NCBI GenBank assembly: GCA_005884115.1
Contig: VAXW01000005.1
Span: forward strand, 372,001-436,000
DNA: 64,000 nt
Direction of reading: 5' to 3'
Origin: Actinomycetota bacterium
Lineage (GTDB): Bacteria > Actinomycetota > Thermoleophilia > Solirubrobacterales > Solirubrobacteraceae
The notes beneath the pieces were generated by a model, which saw only the letters and a list, made by a program, of their open reading frames with translations, did not search any database and had not been told where the DNA came from. Position 1 is the stretch's first letter. Every line of letters begins with the position of its first letter. This document shows positions 35,709 to 45,928 of this stretch, in pieces. The position numbers and the translations under genes were made by a program.

Positions 35709-37076
35709 CCCGGAGGGAAGCCCGGCGGTCAGGCCGACGCGCTGACCGGGCTCGCACCAGCCGAGCTCGACCACGCGCCGCGCGGCGTCGGCGAGCAGCG
35801 CCTCGGTCGTCTCATGCCGGCGCATCGAGGCGGCTTCGACCCCCCACATCAGCGCGCACCGTCTCACCGTCTCTTTTCCCGGCGAGAGCGCGTAGATCGG
35901 CACCACCGGACGGTGTGCCGAGACCAGGCGCGCCGAGCGGCCAGACAGCGTTGGCACGATCAATGCGTCCAGGCGCAGCTCGCTCGCCGCGATACAGAGG
36001 TTGTGCGCGATCGTGTAGGCGGGGTCCGCCCCCGTGCGCCGCACGCGCGAGCTGTTCCAGCGCTCGTATGGCGCGATCGACTCCGCCTGCTCGGCGACGG
36101 CCGCCATCATCGAGACCGCCTGCACGGGATATGCGCCGATCGCGGTCTCCTGGGAGAGCATCACCGCGTCGGTGCCGTCGAGGATCGCGTTGGCCACGTC
36201 GGCCACCTCGGCTCGCGTGGGACGCGAGGAGGCGACCATCGAATCGAGCATCTGCGTGGCGGTGATGGCCGGCCGCGCCATCCAGCCGGCGAGCTCGAGC
36301 AGCTGCTTCTGCACGATCGGCACGCGCTCGATCGCGAGCTCGATGCCCAGGTCGCCGCGCGCGACCATCACGCAGTCGGCCACCTTGATGATGTCGCTGG
36401 CGCGCTCGACCGCCTCGGGCTTCTCCATCTTCGCGATCAGCGGCAGGCGCGTATGCGAGCGCACGCTTTCGACGTCCTCGGGCCTGCGCACGAACGACAG
36501 CGCGACCATGTCCACCCCCGCCGACTCGCCGTGGCGCAGCAGCGCAAGGTCCTCCTCGAGCAGCGACGGCAGGGACTCCGCCGGGCCGGGGATGTTGAGC
36601 CCCTGCCTGGAGGCGACCGCTCCTCCGACCTCGATCTCCGCCTCTACCTCGCCGGCGGCGGCGCGCACGTCGACGGCGCGCAGGCGCACCGAGCCATCGG
36701 CGAGATACAGCACGGCGTCCTTGGCGATCGCGTCGGGCAGCCCAGCCCAGGAGACGCTCATGCGGCTCGCGTCGCCCTCGATCTCCTCGCCGCCCGAGAC
36801 GAACGTCAGGCGATCGCCGGGCTTCAGCTCGACGAGGTCTTCGCGCAGGGGGCCGATGCGCAGCTTAGGGCCCGGGAGATCCTGCAGGATGGCGACGGGC
36901 CGCCCTGCGCGCCCGGCGGCGTCGCGCACCAGCCGGATCGTCTCCGCGTGCTGCTCGACGGTGCCATGCGAGTAGTTCAGCCGGGCCACGTCCATGCCCG
37001 CGTTGATCAACTGCAGCAGCGTGTCCGGGTCGCGCGAGGACGGTCCGATCGTGGCGACGATCTTGGTGCGGCGCAT
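35667..37076 (-). CDS. pyk: Pyruvate kinase
   Basis: 469 aa from the ATG at 37076 (MRRTKIVATIGPSSRDPD), the usual start of the family. Key elements are GMDVARLNYSHG, ILQDLPGPKLRIG, the B domain, LIAKMEKPEAVE, MVARGDLGIELAIERVPIVQ and DGTDAVMLSQETAIGAYP. The C-terminal domain (LIVPTLSGRSARLVSAHRP) is complete. It makes pyruvate and ATP from PEP and ADP. Upstream in-frame codons exist but add no conserved sequence. Confidence 0.93.
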   Translation of the reverse strand: MRRTKIVATIGPSSRDPDTLLQLINAGMDVARLNYSHGTVEQHAETIRLVRDAAGRAGRPVAILQDLPGPKLRIGPLREDLVELKPGDRLTFVSGGEEIEGDASRMSVSWAGLPDAIAKDAVLYLADGSVRLRAVDVRAAAGEVEAEIEVGGAVASRQGLNIPGPAESLPSLLEEDLALLRHGESAGVDMVALSFVRRPEDVESVRSHTRLPLIAKMEKPEAVERASDIIKVADCVMVARGDLGIELAIERVPIVQKQLLELAGWMARPAITATQMLDSMVASSRPTRAEVADVANAILDGTDAVMLSQETAIGAYPVQAVSMMAAVAEQAESIAPYERWNSSRVRRTGADPAYTIAHNLCIAASELRLDALIVPTLSGRSARLVSAHRPVVPIYALSPGKETVRRCALMWGVEAASMRRHETTEALLADAARRVVELGWCEPGQRVGLTAGLPSGRPGTTSLVQIQVL

Positions 37077-37125
37077 CGCCCGCACGGTATCGACCGGCGT
37101 GGTCGCGTCCCCTAGCATCTCGAGC

Positions 37126-37365
37126 ATGCTCAGGCCTTCGCGTCCAGTACCGCGCGTGGGCGCGCGTGCGCGCATCGCGCACTTCGGCGGATCCTTCGAA
37201 CACGGCATCGTGCTCGCCGTCCACGAAGAAGGGCGCCGCCTGGAGGTGCGCGGCGAGGCCGGCGAGGTGCGTGAGTTCGTGCTCAGCCCGGCGACCGCGC
37301 GCTTCGTCGACGCCTCGAGCCCGCACGGTCCGCGACTGGAGCTGCTCGGCGTCAGGGGGCAGTGA
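37126..37365 (+). CDS. Small hypothetical protein
   Basis: 79 aa from the ATG at 37126, divergent from pyk by 49 bases. It is beta-rich (ARIAHFGGSFEHGIVLAVHE, RRLEVRGEAGEVREFVLSP), suggesting a small barrel. There is no recognised family. It overlaps the following minus-strand gene by 14 bases at the 3' end. Confidence 0.5.
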   Translation: MLRPSRPVPRVGARARIAHFGGSFEHGIVLAVHEEGRRLEVRGEAGEVREFVLSPATARFVDASSPHGPRLELLGVRGQ

Positions 37366-37702
37366 CGTCGGGGAAGTGCTCGCGGCAGTGCTCGCGCAGC
37401 ACCTCCCGCACCCACGCGCGCTCTGCCGAGCCGGAGGCGCGATAGCGGGCCAAGAGCTCGCGCTGGCGCTCGATCGGCGCGCCGGCGATCGTCCAGCGCA
37501 CTGCGAGGCGCTCGAACAGCAACTCCACCGCGCGCTGCCACGCGTCCTCCTGCGACCCCGCCCGGCTGGCGAGCGCCCGCGCGTACTCCTCGCGGGCGCC
37601 GAGCGTCAGCGACCCGCGCAGCCGCAGAACGTTGCCTTCGGCGTCGCTGTAGTCGCTGCTCGGCGCCTTCAGCCGCTCGCGCTGGCGCTCGCGCCTACCC
37701 AC
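37352..37702 (-). CDS. Hypothetical helical protein
   Basis: 116 aa from the GTG at 37702. The N-terminus is Arg-rich (MGRRERQRERLKAP), then DYSDAEGNVLRLRGSLTLGA, and the remainder is amphipathic helix (AWQRAVELLFERLAVRWTI, ERAWVREVLREHCREHFP). There is no recognised family. It lies downstream of the NTF2-MBL fusion on the same strand, with a 74-base gap. Confidence 0.5.
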   Translation of the reverse strand: MGRRERQRERLKAPSSDYSDAEGNVLRLRGSLTLGAREEYARALASRAGSQEDAWQRAVELLFERLAVRWTIAGAPIERQRELLARYRASGSAERAWVREVLREHCREHFPDVTAP

Positions 37703-37776
37703 CTGCGCGCCGCCGCCGCGCCGCCGCGCGCTGCGCGCCGGCCTGCGCGAGCAGGATCCGCGCGCCGGGCACCCGC

Positions 37777-39057
37777 TCAGCTCTCGGCGGCCGCCAGCAG
37801 CTGCGCGCGCACATCGCCAGTGACAGGCTTGGCGTGCCCTGGCCACGCCGCAGCGGGCTCGAGCTCGGCGAGCCTGCGAATGCTGGCCCGCGCCTGCTCG
37901 GTGTCGTAGTTGTACATCGGGAACGGCACCCGCGGCGCGCAGCTGCGCCCCCACATGTCGAGCGTGTAGAAGCAGTCGCTCGCGAGCGCCAGGCGGTCCG
38001 ACTCACGCCACAGCGCGATCAGCCCGGGCGCGTGTCCGGGAAGGTGCAGCACGCGAAAGCCCGCCACCTCATCGCCCTCTGCGACCGTGTCCGAGATCTT
38101 CACCGGGCCGCCGTCCCATGCGTAGCGGTGCATCAGGCGGTGCACCTGGCGCAGGGGCGCCGGCAGGCCGCCCAGGTCCACGGGCCAGTAGCGAAAGCCG
38201 CCGCTGCCTTCGGCGTCCTCGACCTCGTCGGCGTGGCACAGCACGGGCACGCCGAGCGCCGGCGCGACGCCGCGGTGGTCAGTGTGGCCGTGGCCGAGCA
38301 CGATCCGTCGGGCGCCGCCGAGCTTTGCCGCCGCGGTCGCGACCGCGCGGACCATGGTGCGCGCGCCTGCATCGAACAGCGTGACGCCGCCCTCGTCCTC
38401 GATCAGGTACACGTTGCAGCGCCCCGGCTGGCCCTGGACGACCCATACGCCCTCGGCGATCAGCTCGGCCCCTCCGGGGGTGATGCGCGAGCGCACGCGG
38501 GTCCGCGCGTTGAAGGCGCCCGTCAGGCGCTCCTCGGCAGCCGTGCCCGGCGCCGGCAGCATCCCGATCTGGCGAGCGAAGCCGATCGAGTCGGGGTAGG
38601 CGTCGTTGGACTCGATCTTCCCGTCGCGAATCGTCAGCAGGTCGAGTCCTTCGAGCACGATGGGATCGCCTGTCGGCGCGATGCCGTTCATCGATGCGGG
38701 TCCGGCGAACGTTCCCGAGATGCGCCACTGCACCACGCAGCGCTCCTCCTGGGTGGTCATGGAGAGGACCTCGAACCTCAGATCAGGCACGGCGTCCAGC
38801 AGCCCGCCGATGAACTCGCGCACGCCCTCCGGCGCGCGCACCTCGACCTGGCCGCGCACGTTCTCGCGACCGCCGTCGGCCCACAGCCCGACCGCCTCCT
38901 CGAGGTCGCGCGCGGCGATCGCGTCGAAGTAGCGGCGCGCGACCGACTCGGTCTTGCCTCCGCTGATGCGCCGCCTGCGCGTACTCGCCTGCTGGACGTT
39001 GGCGGCGACCTCTTGGACCTTGGCGCTCGTTTTGGCGGCGCTCTGCTCGTCGGCCAT
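37777..39057 (-). CDS. NTF2/SnoaL-like domain fused to MBL-fold hydrolase
   Basis: 426 aa, ATG at 39057 directly after AGGAGGAGCG. Residues 36-165 form an NTF2/SnoaL-like domain (SVARRYFDAIAARDLEEAVG, GVREFIGGLLDAVPDLRF, LDLLTIRDGKIESNDAY). Residues about 200-415 form an MBL domain with GHGHTDH (His256, His258, Asp260, His261), LHLPGHAPG, ALASDCFY and AAWPGHAKP. Both are single-domain families elsewhere in the window. An isomerase or binding domain feeding a hydrolase is inferred. Confidence 0.78.
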   Translation of the reverse strand: MADEQSAAKTSAKVQEVAANVQQASTRRRRISGGKTESVARRYFDAIAARDLEEAVGLWADGGRENVRGQVEVRAPEGVREFIGGLLDAVPDLRFEVLSMTTQEERCVVQWRISGTFAGPASMNGIAPTGDPIVLEGLDLLTIRDGKIESNDAYPDSIGFARQIGMLPAPGTAAEERLTGAFNARTRVRSRITPGGAELIAEGVWVVQGQPGRCNVYLIEDEGGVTLFDAGARTMVRAVATAAAKLGGARRIVLGHGHTDHRGVAPALGVPVLCHADEVEDAEGSGGFRYWPVDLGGLPAPLRQVHRLMHRYAWDGGPVKISDTVAEGDEVAGFRVLHLPGHAPGLIALWRESDRLALASDCFYTLDMWGRSCAPRVPFPMYNYDTEQARASIRRLAELEPAAAWPGHAKPVTGDVRAQLLAAAES

Positions 39058-39103
39058 CGCTCCTCCTCTGTGAGCCCGGGATGCTTAGTCTAGTGTCCGG
39101 CGG

Positions 39104-40153
39104 GTGGCCGAGACCAGCGGGCATGGCGTGGAGTCTGTGGCGCCGGAGAGACGCGCGCGCAGGCAGGGATCCTCGGCCAAGCGCGAGCTGGGGAGAGGCG
39201 AGCGCGTGCTGCCGGGCGTCTTTCGCCTGCGTCTGCCGCTGCCGTGGCCCGGCGTCCCGCACTGCAACGCATGGGCGGTGGCCGCCGACGGAGGCTTCGT
39301 GCTGTTCGACACCGGCATGCACCAGCCCGACTCGCTGGCGCACCTCGAGCGCGCGCTCGCGATGTGCGGACTGCGGCTCGAGGACGCGCGCCTGGTTGTC
39401 TGCACGCACGCGCACTCCGATCACTATGGGCAGGCGGCCACGATCGTCGAGCTGACCGGGTGCGAGCTGTGGCTGCACCCCAACCACGAGCACATGACGC
39501 GCATGGCCGAAGACCCTGAGGCGGTGCTCGAACGGCGCATCGAGGTCGCTCGCCAGAGCGGGGTCCCCGAGGAGCCCTTGCGCCGCTACGCATCCGAGCG
39601 GCGCTCGCGCGACACGGGTATCTCGGGCGTGATCGAGCCCGACCGGGCGCTGCTCCCGGGGCTGGAGATCAACACCGACCTCGGCGCATGGAGCGTGCAC
39701 GAGACGCCCGGTCACGCGCCGTCGCACGTATGTCTGTTCCAGCCCGAGCGGCGCCTGCTCATCTCCGGAGACCACCTGCTGGGGCGCATCTCGCTGTACT
39801 TCGACTACGGCTTCACGCCCGACCCCGTGGGCGAGTTCCTGCGCTCGCTGCAGGAGGTCGAGCGGCTGGGAGCGCGCCTGTGCCTGGCGGGGCACGGGCG
39901 CACCTTCACCGACGTGCTAGCGCACATCGCCGCCAACCGTGAGCTCGTGCACGAGCGCCTCGCGCGGGTGCACGGGGCCCTCCGCGCGGGGCCCTTGACG
40001 GCATTTGAGATCGTGCCACACGTCTACGGAGAGGCGCTCTCGCAGCAGAACGCGCACTGGCTGCTGTCCAAGATCCTCTGCTACCTGACGCATCTGCAGG
40101 CGCTGGGGCGCGTGCACGCGATCCCCGGCGAGCCCGAACGCTGGACTGCATAA
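39104..40153 (+). CDS. MBL-fold hydrolase
   Basis: 349 aa, GTG start, divergent from the NTF2-MBL fusion with 46 bases between. The metal site is THAHSDHYGQA (His102, His104, Asp106, His107), followed by HETPGHAPSHVCLF, ISGDHLLGRIS and LCLAGHGRTF. A C-terminal helical extension (ERLARVHGALRAGPLTAFEI onward) resembles the winged-helix tail of LACTB2-like MBL proteins. Substrate is unknown. It ends 7 bases before metF. Confidence 0.8.
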   Translation: MAETSGHGVESVAPERRARRQGSSAKRELGRGERVLPGVFRLRLPLPWPGVPHCNAWAVAADGGFVLFDTGMHQPDSLAHLERALAMCGLRLEDARLVVCTHAHSDHYGQAATIVELTGCELWLHPNHEHMTRMAEDPEAVLERRIEVARQSGVPEEPLRRYASERRSRDTGISGVIEPDRALLPGLEINTDLGAWSVHETPGHAPSHVCLFQPERRLLISGDHLLGRISLYFDYGFTPDPVGEFLRSLQEVERLGARLCLAGHGRTFTDVLAHIAANRELVHERLARVHGALRAGPLTAFEIVPHVYGEALSQQNAHWLLSKILCYLTHLQALGRVHAIPGEPERWTA

Positions 40154-40160
40154 TCAGAAG

Positions 40161-41105
40161 ATGCGCATCGACGAGATCCTCGCTGCACAGGCGCCGGTGT
40201 TCTCATTCGAGTTCTTTCCTCCGAAAACGCCCGCCGGCGAGCAGAACCTGTACGCGGCGCTCAACGAGCTGAAGGCGCTGGAGCCGTCGTTCGTCTCGGT
40301 CACCTACGGCGCCGGCGGCTCGAGCAGAGAGAAAACGATCGAGATCGTCAAGCGCATCAAGGACGAGTTCGGACTCGAGGCGATGGCCCACTTCACCTGC
40401 ATCGGAGCGACCGTGGGGCAGCTGCGCGAGACGCTCGATGAGATGCAGCTGGCGGGCATCGACAACGTGCTGGCGCTGCGCGGCGACCCGCCGGCGGGAC
40501 AGGAGGACTGGATCAAGACCGAGGGCGGCCTCGAGTACTCGCACGAGCTCGTCCAGCTGATCGACCGCAACTACCCGTTCGCGATCGGCGCGGCGTGCTT
40601 TCCCGAGACTCACATCCACGCGGAGAGCCCAGAGGCCGATCTGCGCTATCTGGCGGAGAAGGTGCAGGCGGGCGCCGACTTCTTGATCACGCAGATGTTC
40701 TTCGACAATGACGCCTACTTCGACTTCGTCGCGCGCGCGCGAGCGGCAGGCGTGAGCGTGCCGATAATCCCCGGCGTGATGCCGATCACGCGCGTCGGGC
40801 AGATCGAGCGGATGGCGCAGATGTGCGGCGCGGCGATCCCCGACGGCCTGCGCGAAGAGCTGCATGCCCGCGGAGAGGACGCCGAGGCGGTGCTCGACTT
40901 CGGCGTCGCCTACGCGACGCTGCAGTGCTCGGAGCTGCTCGCCGCGGGCGCGCCGGGCATCCACTTCTACACGCTCAACCGCTCCCCCGCCACGCGCGCG
41001 ATCCTCAGCGCGCTGAAGCTCGCGCGGCCGTGGGAGCGCGCTATCTACCCGGCTTCGATCTCCAGCCCCTCGGCCACGCGCGGGGAGCCGTCGGGCGCCT
41101 CATAG
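40161..41105 (+). CDS. metF: Methylenetetrahydrofolate reductase
   Basis: 314 aa. The TIM-barrel motifs are VFSFEFFPPKTP (Glu17 is the proton-transfer Glu), SVTYGAGGSSREKTIEIVKR, AHFTCIGAT, NVLALRGDPP, GAACFPETHIHAES, DFLITQMFFDND and PIIPGVMPI. It reduces 5,10-methylene-THF to 5-methyl-THF for methionine synthesis using FAD. The last 61 bases overlap the convergent gene at 41045. Confidence 0.93.
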   Translation: MRIDEILAAQAPVFSFEFFPPKTPAGEQNLYAALNELKALEPSFVSVTYGAGGSSREKTIEIVKRIKDEFGLEAMAHFTCIGATVGQLRETLDEMQLAGIDNVLALRGDPPAGQEDWIKTEGGLEYSHELVQLIDRNYPFAIGAACFPETHIHAESPEADLRYLAEKVQAGADFLITQMFFDNDAYFDFVARARAAGVSVPIIPGVMPITRVGQIERMAQMCGAAIPDGLREELHARGEDAEAVLDFGVAYATLQCSELLAAGAPGIHFYTLNRSPATRAILSALKLARPWERAIYPASISSPSATRGEPSGAS

Positions 41106-41323
41106 CGGACGTCGACGGAGTCGTTCTGGCGGTAGGTGCCAACGCCCCAAGCGCCGAGCAGCCAGCGCCAGCCGCTGATCTTGTCCTTGCGCAGCTCGCG
41201 CTCGAAGACGAGTGCGCCTTCGCGCACCGAGTAGTCGGGGCCGAGCCTCTGAGGCACCCCGTTGAGGTAGACCTCGTATGGCTGGCGCACCTCGCGCGGA
41301 AGCCGGACCCTCGATTTGGTCAT
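41045..41323 (-). CDS. Small hypothetical beta-rich protein
   Basis: 92 aa from the ATG at 41323. The sequence is EVYLNGVPQRLGPDYSVREG then ALVFERELR, KISGWRWLLGAWGVGTYRQN and DSVDVRYE. The YLNGVPQRLGPDY pattern resembles repeats in phage and structural proteins, but nothing else here is phage-like. It shares 61 bases with metF, so the two coding ends constrain each other. Confidence 0.6.
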   Translation of the reverse strand: MTKSRVRLPREVRQPYEVYLNGVPQRLGPDYSVREGALVFERELRKDKISGWRWLLGAWGVGTYRQNDSVDVRYEAPDGSPRVAEGLEIEAG

Positions 41324-41367
41324 CGCTGCCCGATTATGCACCCGGCCCGCCGCGTAGTCTCCCTGCG

Positions 41368-42044
41368 GTGAGCGAGATCCCCTACTCCGTGCGCCGCTCC
41401 GCGCGTGCGCGGCGCGTGCGCGTGAACGTGCATCCGCTCGCCAGTCGCCAAGCCGCCGCCGTCGAGGTCGTGCTCCCCGAGCGTGCGCCCGAGCGTGCAG
41501 CCGCGGCGGCCATCAGCGAGCTGCGGCCATGGATCGAGCGGCGCCTAGACGACGCTCGCCGGACGCGCGCGCGGGCGCAGCGCTCGCTTGCGGCGCGCGC
41601 CGGCACGCTCCCGTACCTGGATGAATCGCTGATGCTCGTCCCGCAGTCGGGGCGGGAGCGCGTGCACCGCCGCGGCGAGCAGCTGCTCGTGCCCAGCGGC
41701 GACGCGAGGCCCGCCCTCGAGCGCTTCTACCGCCGCGCTGCGCGCTCGGAGATCGCCGCTCGCCTCGATCGGGCGACGACGCTCGCCGGCAGCGCCTACC
41801 GCAGCCTTTCGATCCGCACGCAGCGCACGCGCTGGGCCTCGTGCTCGCCCGAGGGGCGCATGAGCTTCAACTGGCGCCTGCTGCTCGCGCCTGAGCACGT
41901 GCTCGATTACGTCGTCTGGCACGAGGTCTGCCATCTGGAGATCTTCGACCACTCGCCCGCCTTCTGGCGGCTGCTGGAGGGGCGATGGCCGTCCTACCGC
42001 CAGGAGCGCGACTGGCTGAAGCTGAACGGCGCGACGCTGGTGCT

Positions 42045-42048
<4 letters not shown>
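41368..42048 (+). CDS. YgjP-like (DUF45/SprT-type) zinc metallopeptidase
   Basis: 226 aa from the GTG at 41368. The hallmark is WHEVCHLEIFDHSPAFW: a HExxH zinc site plus the downstream HSPxFW His. It is preceded by IRTQRTRWASCSPEGRMSFN then WRLLLAPEHVLDYVVWHE, the standard YgjP signature. Function of the family is largely unproven. It converges on citrate synthase with a CTAG stop overlap (42045-42048). Confidence 0.85.
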
Positions 42049-43415
<1,367 letters not shown>

Positions 43416-43471
43416 GTGCATCTCCTATCCAGGTTGGTCTACCTCTGATTATGCGACACGCGCGCGCCCGC

Positions 43472-43744
43472 TCAGCGCAGTGGCAGCCGCCTGGACGAGG
43501 CGACCGTGCGCACGCGCGACGGCGGCGCAGTCGGCAGGCCGCCGTGCGGGCCGCGCCGCGGTCGCCGCGGCGGCCTCGCGCGCGGGTGGTGGGGGTGGAG
43601 CGGTCCAGTGACCGGCCCGATGCCCCCGTCGTCCGCGCCCGCCGCTTCGGGCGTCTGCTTCACAGCCCAGCGCACCAGCAGCAGCAGCGCAATGATCGGG
43701 ATCTTCAAGAACAACATCAGCCAGATGAAGGTCCACGTGTTCAC
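43472..43744 (-). CDS. Small single-pass membrane protein with Pro/Arg-rich tail
   Basis: 90 aa, GTG start. An N-terminal hydrophobic helix (FIWLMLFLKIPIIALLLLVRW, residues 6-26) is followed by a short acidic linker and a His/Pro/Arg-rich tail, presumably cytoplasmic. There is no recognised family. It lies upstream of gltA on the same strand (56-base gap). Confidence 0.5.
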   Translation of the reverse strand: MNTWTFIWLMLFLKIPIIALLLLVRWAVKQTPEAAGADDGGIGPVTGPLHPHHPRARPPRRPRRGPHGGLPTAPPSRVRTVASSRRLPLR

Positions 43745-43801
43745 GCTCAGCGATCGTATACCCGGCTGACGATCGTCACAACCCCGCCCACGGCGGCCGC
43801 T

Positions 43802-43957
43802 CGCTCGCGCCGGCGCGAGCGGCGACGGCAGCCAGCGCGGCGCCGGCAGCAGCGACGGCAGCGGCAGGGCGCGGCGCCGGCAGCAGCGCGACGGCGGCGA
43901 CGGCGGCAGCGACGGCGACGGCAGCGACGGCGACGGCGGCCGCGCAGCGGCGGCGAT
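43802..43957. repeat. Perfect 20-bp palindrome and GC-rich microrepeat tract
   Basis: CGCTCGCGCCGGCGCGAGCG (43802-43821) is a perfect palindrome. It is followed by about 135 bases of imperfect GACGGC/GGCAGC repeats reaching the kinase stop at 43958. It is non-coding. It may terminate or stall transcription coming out of the kinase gene. Confidence 0.6.
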
Positions 43958-44902
43958 TCAGGTGTCGCCGCTGAACTGCGTGATCGCCCGCAGCTCCTGC
44001 ATGCGCGCCACGATCTCCTCGCCGGTGAGGCGCTCGACGCGCTCGGTGCCGAACTCCTCGACGTTGAACGAGGCGAGCACCGTCGCATGGGCCATCGCGC
44101 GGCGCAGCAGCTCATCGGAGAGCTCCTCGTGCGGGTGAGCGGCGATGTAGCCGACGAAGGCCCCCGCGAAGGTGTCGCCGGCGCCCGTGGGATCGATCAC
44201 GTTCTCGAGCGGGTATGCAGGCAGCGCGAAGAAGCTTTCGTTGGTCACGAGCGCGGCGCCGTACTCGCCCTGCTTGACGACCACCACGCTGGGGCCGCGC
44301 AGCTCGGGGGAGGGGGCGCGCCAGGCGAGGACCTCGCGCGCCGCCGAGACTATGTTCGGCCTGCCCGTGAGCTGGCGCAGCTCGGCGTCGTTGAGCACCA
44401 GGCAGTCGACGCTTGCGATAGCGCTCATCAGCGATTCGCGCTGCTGCTCGATCCAGAGGTTCATCGAGTCGAGCGCCACGAAGCGCGCCTGGGGCAGCTG
44501 CTCGCGCACGCGGCGCTGCAGCTGGGGCTGGATGTTGGCGAGGAACAGCACGTCGCTCGAGCGTGAGCGCGCGGAGAGCTTGGGGTCGAAGCCCTCGAAC
44601 ACGCCCAGCTGCGTCTCGAGCGTCTCTCGCGAGTTCAGGTCCCAGCCGTACTCGCCCCGCCAGAAGAAGGTCTTGCCGCGCTCGATGTGCTCGATGTCGG
44701 AGATGTCGACGCCGCGCTTGCGCAGGACCTCGAGCTCGCGCTCGCCGAAGTCGTCGCCCACGGGGCCCACGACGCGCACTTCTGCGAAGAACGAAGCCGC
44801 CAGCGCGAAGTGCACGGCGGCGCCGCCCAGCATCCGCTCGCGCTCGCCAAATGGCGTCTTGACGGAGTCGAAGGCGATCGAACCGACGACGGTGATGGCC
44901 AT
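43958..44902 (-). CDS. PfkB-family carbohydrate/nucleoside kinase
   Basis: 314 aa from the ATG at 44902. The N-terminal substrate motif region is GSIAFDSV...MLGGAAVHFALAASFF. The ATP and catalytic motif is DPTGAGDTFAGAFVGY near residue 245, where the Asp in GAGD is the base. VVVVKQGEYGAAL and CLVLNDAELRQLTG are also typical. Substrate is unknown. It is divergent from the quinone oxidoreductase. Confidence 0.83.
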   Translation of the reverse strand: MAITVVGSIAFDSVKTPFGERERMLGGAAVHFALAASFFAEVRVVGPVGDDFGERELEVLRKRGVDISDIEHIERGKTFFWRGEYGWDLNSRETLETQLGVFEGFDPKLSARSRSSDVLFLANIQPQLQRRVREQLPQARFVALDSMNLWIEQQRESLMSAIASVDCLVLNDAELRQLTGRPNIVSAAREVLAWRAPSPELRGPSVVVVKQGEYGAALVTNESFFALPAYPLENVIDPTGAGDTFAGAFVGYIAAHPHEELSDELLRRAMAHATVLASFNVEEFGTERVERLTGEEIVARMQELRAITQFSGDT

Positions 44903-44947
44903 CGGCGCACCATAAAGTACGCCTTGCTCCGATAGCCTCATCGCCGC

Positions 44948-45901
44948 ATGCGCGCTATCCAGATGACGGAGTTCGGCGGCCCCGAGGTCCTGACGGCGGT
45001 CGAGCTGCCCCTCCCGCAGCCGGGTCCCGGCGAGGTGCTGATCAAGGTCGCGCTCGCGGGGCTGAACTTCGCCGACACGCACACGCGCACGAACTCATAC
45101 GTGCGCAAGGCGACGCTCCCGCTCGTGCCCGGCGGGGAGGTGGCGGGCATCCGCCAGGACACCGGCGAGCGCGTGGTGGCGCTGGTGGGCAGCGGGGGCT
45201 ATGCCGAATACGCGACAGCGCCCGAGGAGCTGACGTTCCCGATCCCCGGCTCCCTCGATGACGGGACGGCGCTCGCGCTGCTGCTCCAGGGGCTGACAGC
45301 CTGGCACCTGTACCGCACCGCCGGGCATGTCGCCGAGGGGGAGAGCGTGGTCGTGCACTCCGCGGCCGGCGGCGTTGGCTCGCTCGCCGTGCAGCTCGCG
45401 CCGGCGTTTGGGGTCGGCCGCCTGATCGCGACCGCCTCGAGCCCCGAGAAGCGCGCGCTCGCGATCGAGCTGGGCGCGGACGTCGCCGTCGACGTCGCGG
45501 CCGACGGCCTCACCGAGCGCCTGCTCGAGGCCAACGAGGGGCGCGGCCTCGACGTCGTCTTCGAGATGTCCGGCGGGGAGGTCTTCGAGGCCTCCTATCG
45601 CGCGCTCGCGCCGTTCGGGCGCCTGGTCGTGTGCGGGATCGCCTCGCAACAGCCCAACACGCTCACGAGTGGCTCTCTGCTGCGCCACTCGCGCGCCGTC
45701 GTCGGCTTCTACCTCTTTGCCGGCATCGAGCGTCCGGGTTTCTTCGGCGACGCGCTGCGGGAGCTGTTCGCGCGCGCGGCGCGCGGGGAGCTGCGCGCGA
45801 TCGTGGGCGGTACATATGCGCTCGAGCAGGCTGCTCAGGCGCACATCGACCTGAGGGCGCGGCGCACGACGGGCAAGCTGCTGCTCGACCTCGCAGCCTG
45901 A
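44948..45901 (+). CDS. NADPH:quinone oxidoreductase-like (zinc-independent MDR)
   Basis: 317 aa. It starts MRAIQMTEFGGPEVL, characteristic of quinone oxidoreductase. Later come VHSAAGGVGSLAVQLA (NADPH Rossmann motif), TASSPEKRALAIELGAD and GKLLLDL at the C-terminus. The catalytic-zinc Cys/His pattern of alcohol dehydrogenases is absent. It probably reduces quinones or enones. The following helicase begins 27 bases later. Confidence 0.85.
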   Translation: MRAIQMTEFGGPEVLTAVELPLPQPGPGEVLIKVALAGLNFADTHTRTNSYVRKATLPLVPGGEVAGIRQDTGERVVALVGSGGYAEYATAPEELTFPIPGSLDDGTALALLLQGLTAWHLYRTAGHVAEGESVVVHSAAGGVGSLAVQLAPAFGVGRLIATASSPEKRALAIELGADVAVDVAADGLTERLLEANEGRGLDVVFEMSGGEVFEASYRALAPFGRLVVCGIASQQPNTLTSGSLLRHSRAVVGFYLFAGIERPGFFGDALRELFARAARGELRAIVGGTYALEQAAQAHIDLRARRTTGKLLLDLAA

Positions 45902-45928
45902 GGGCTACCCGTAAGCTGCGCTCTCGCG

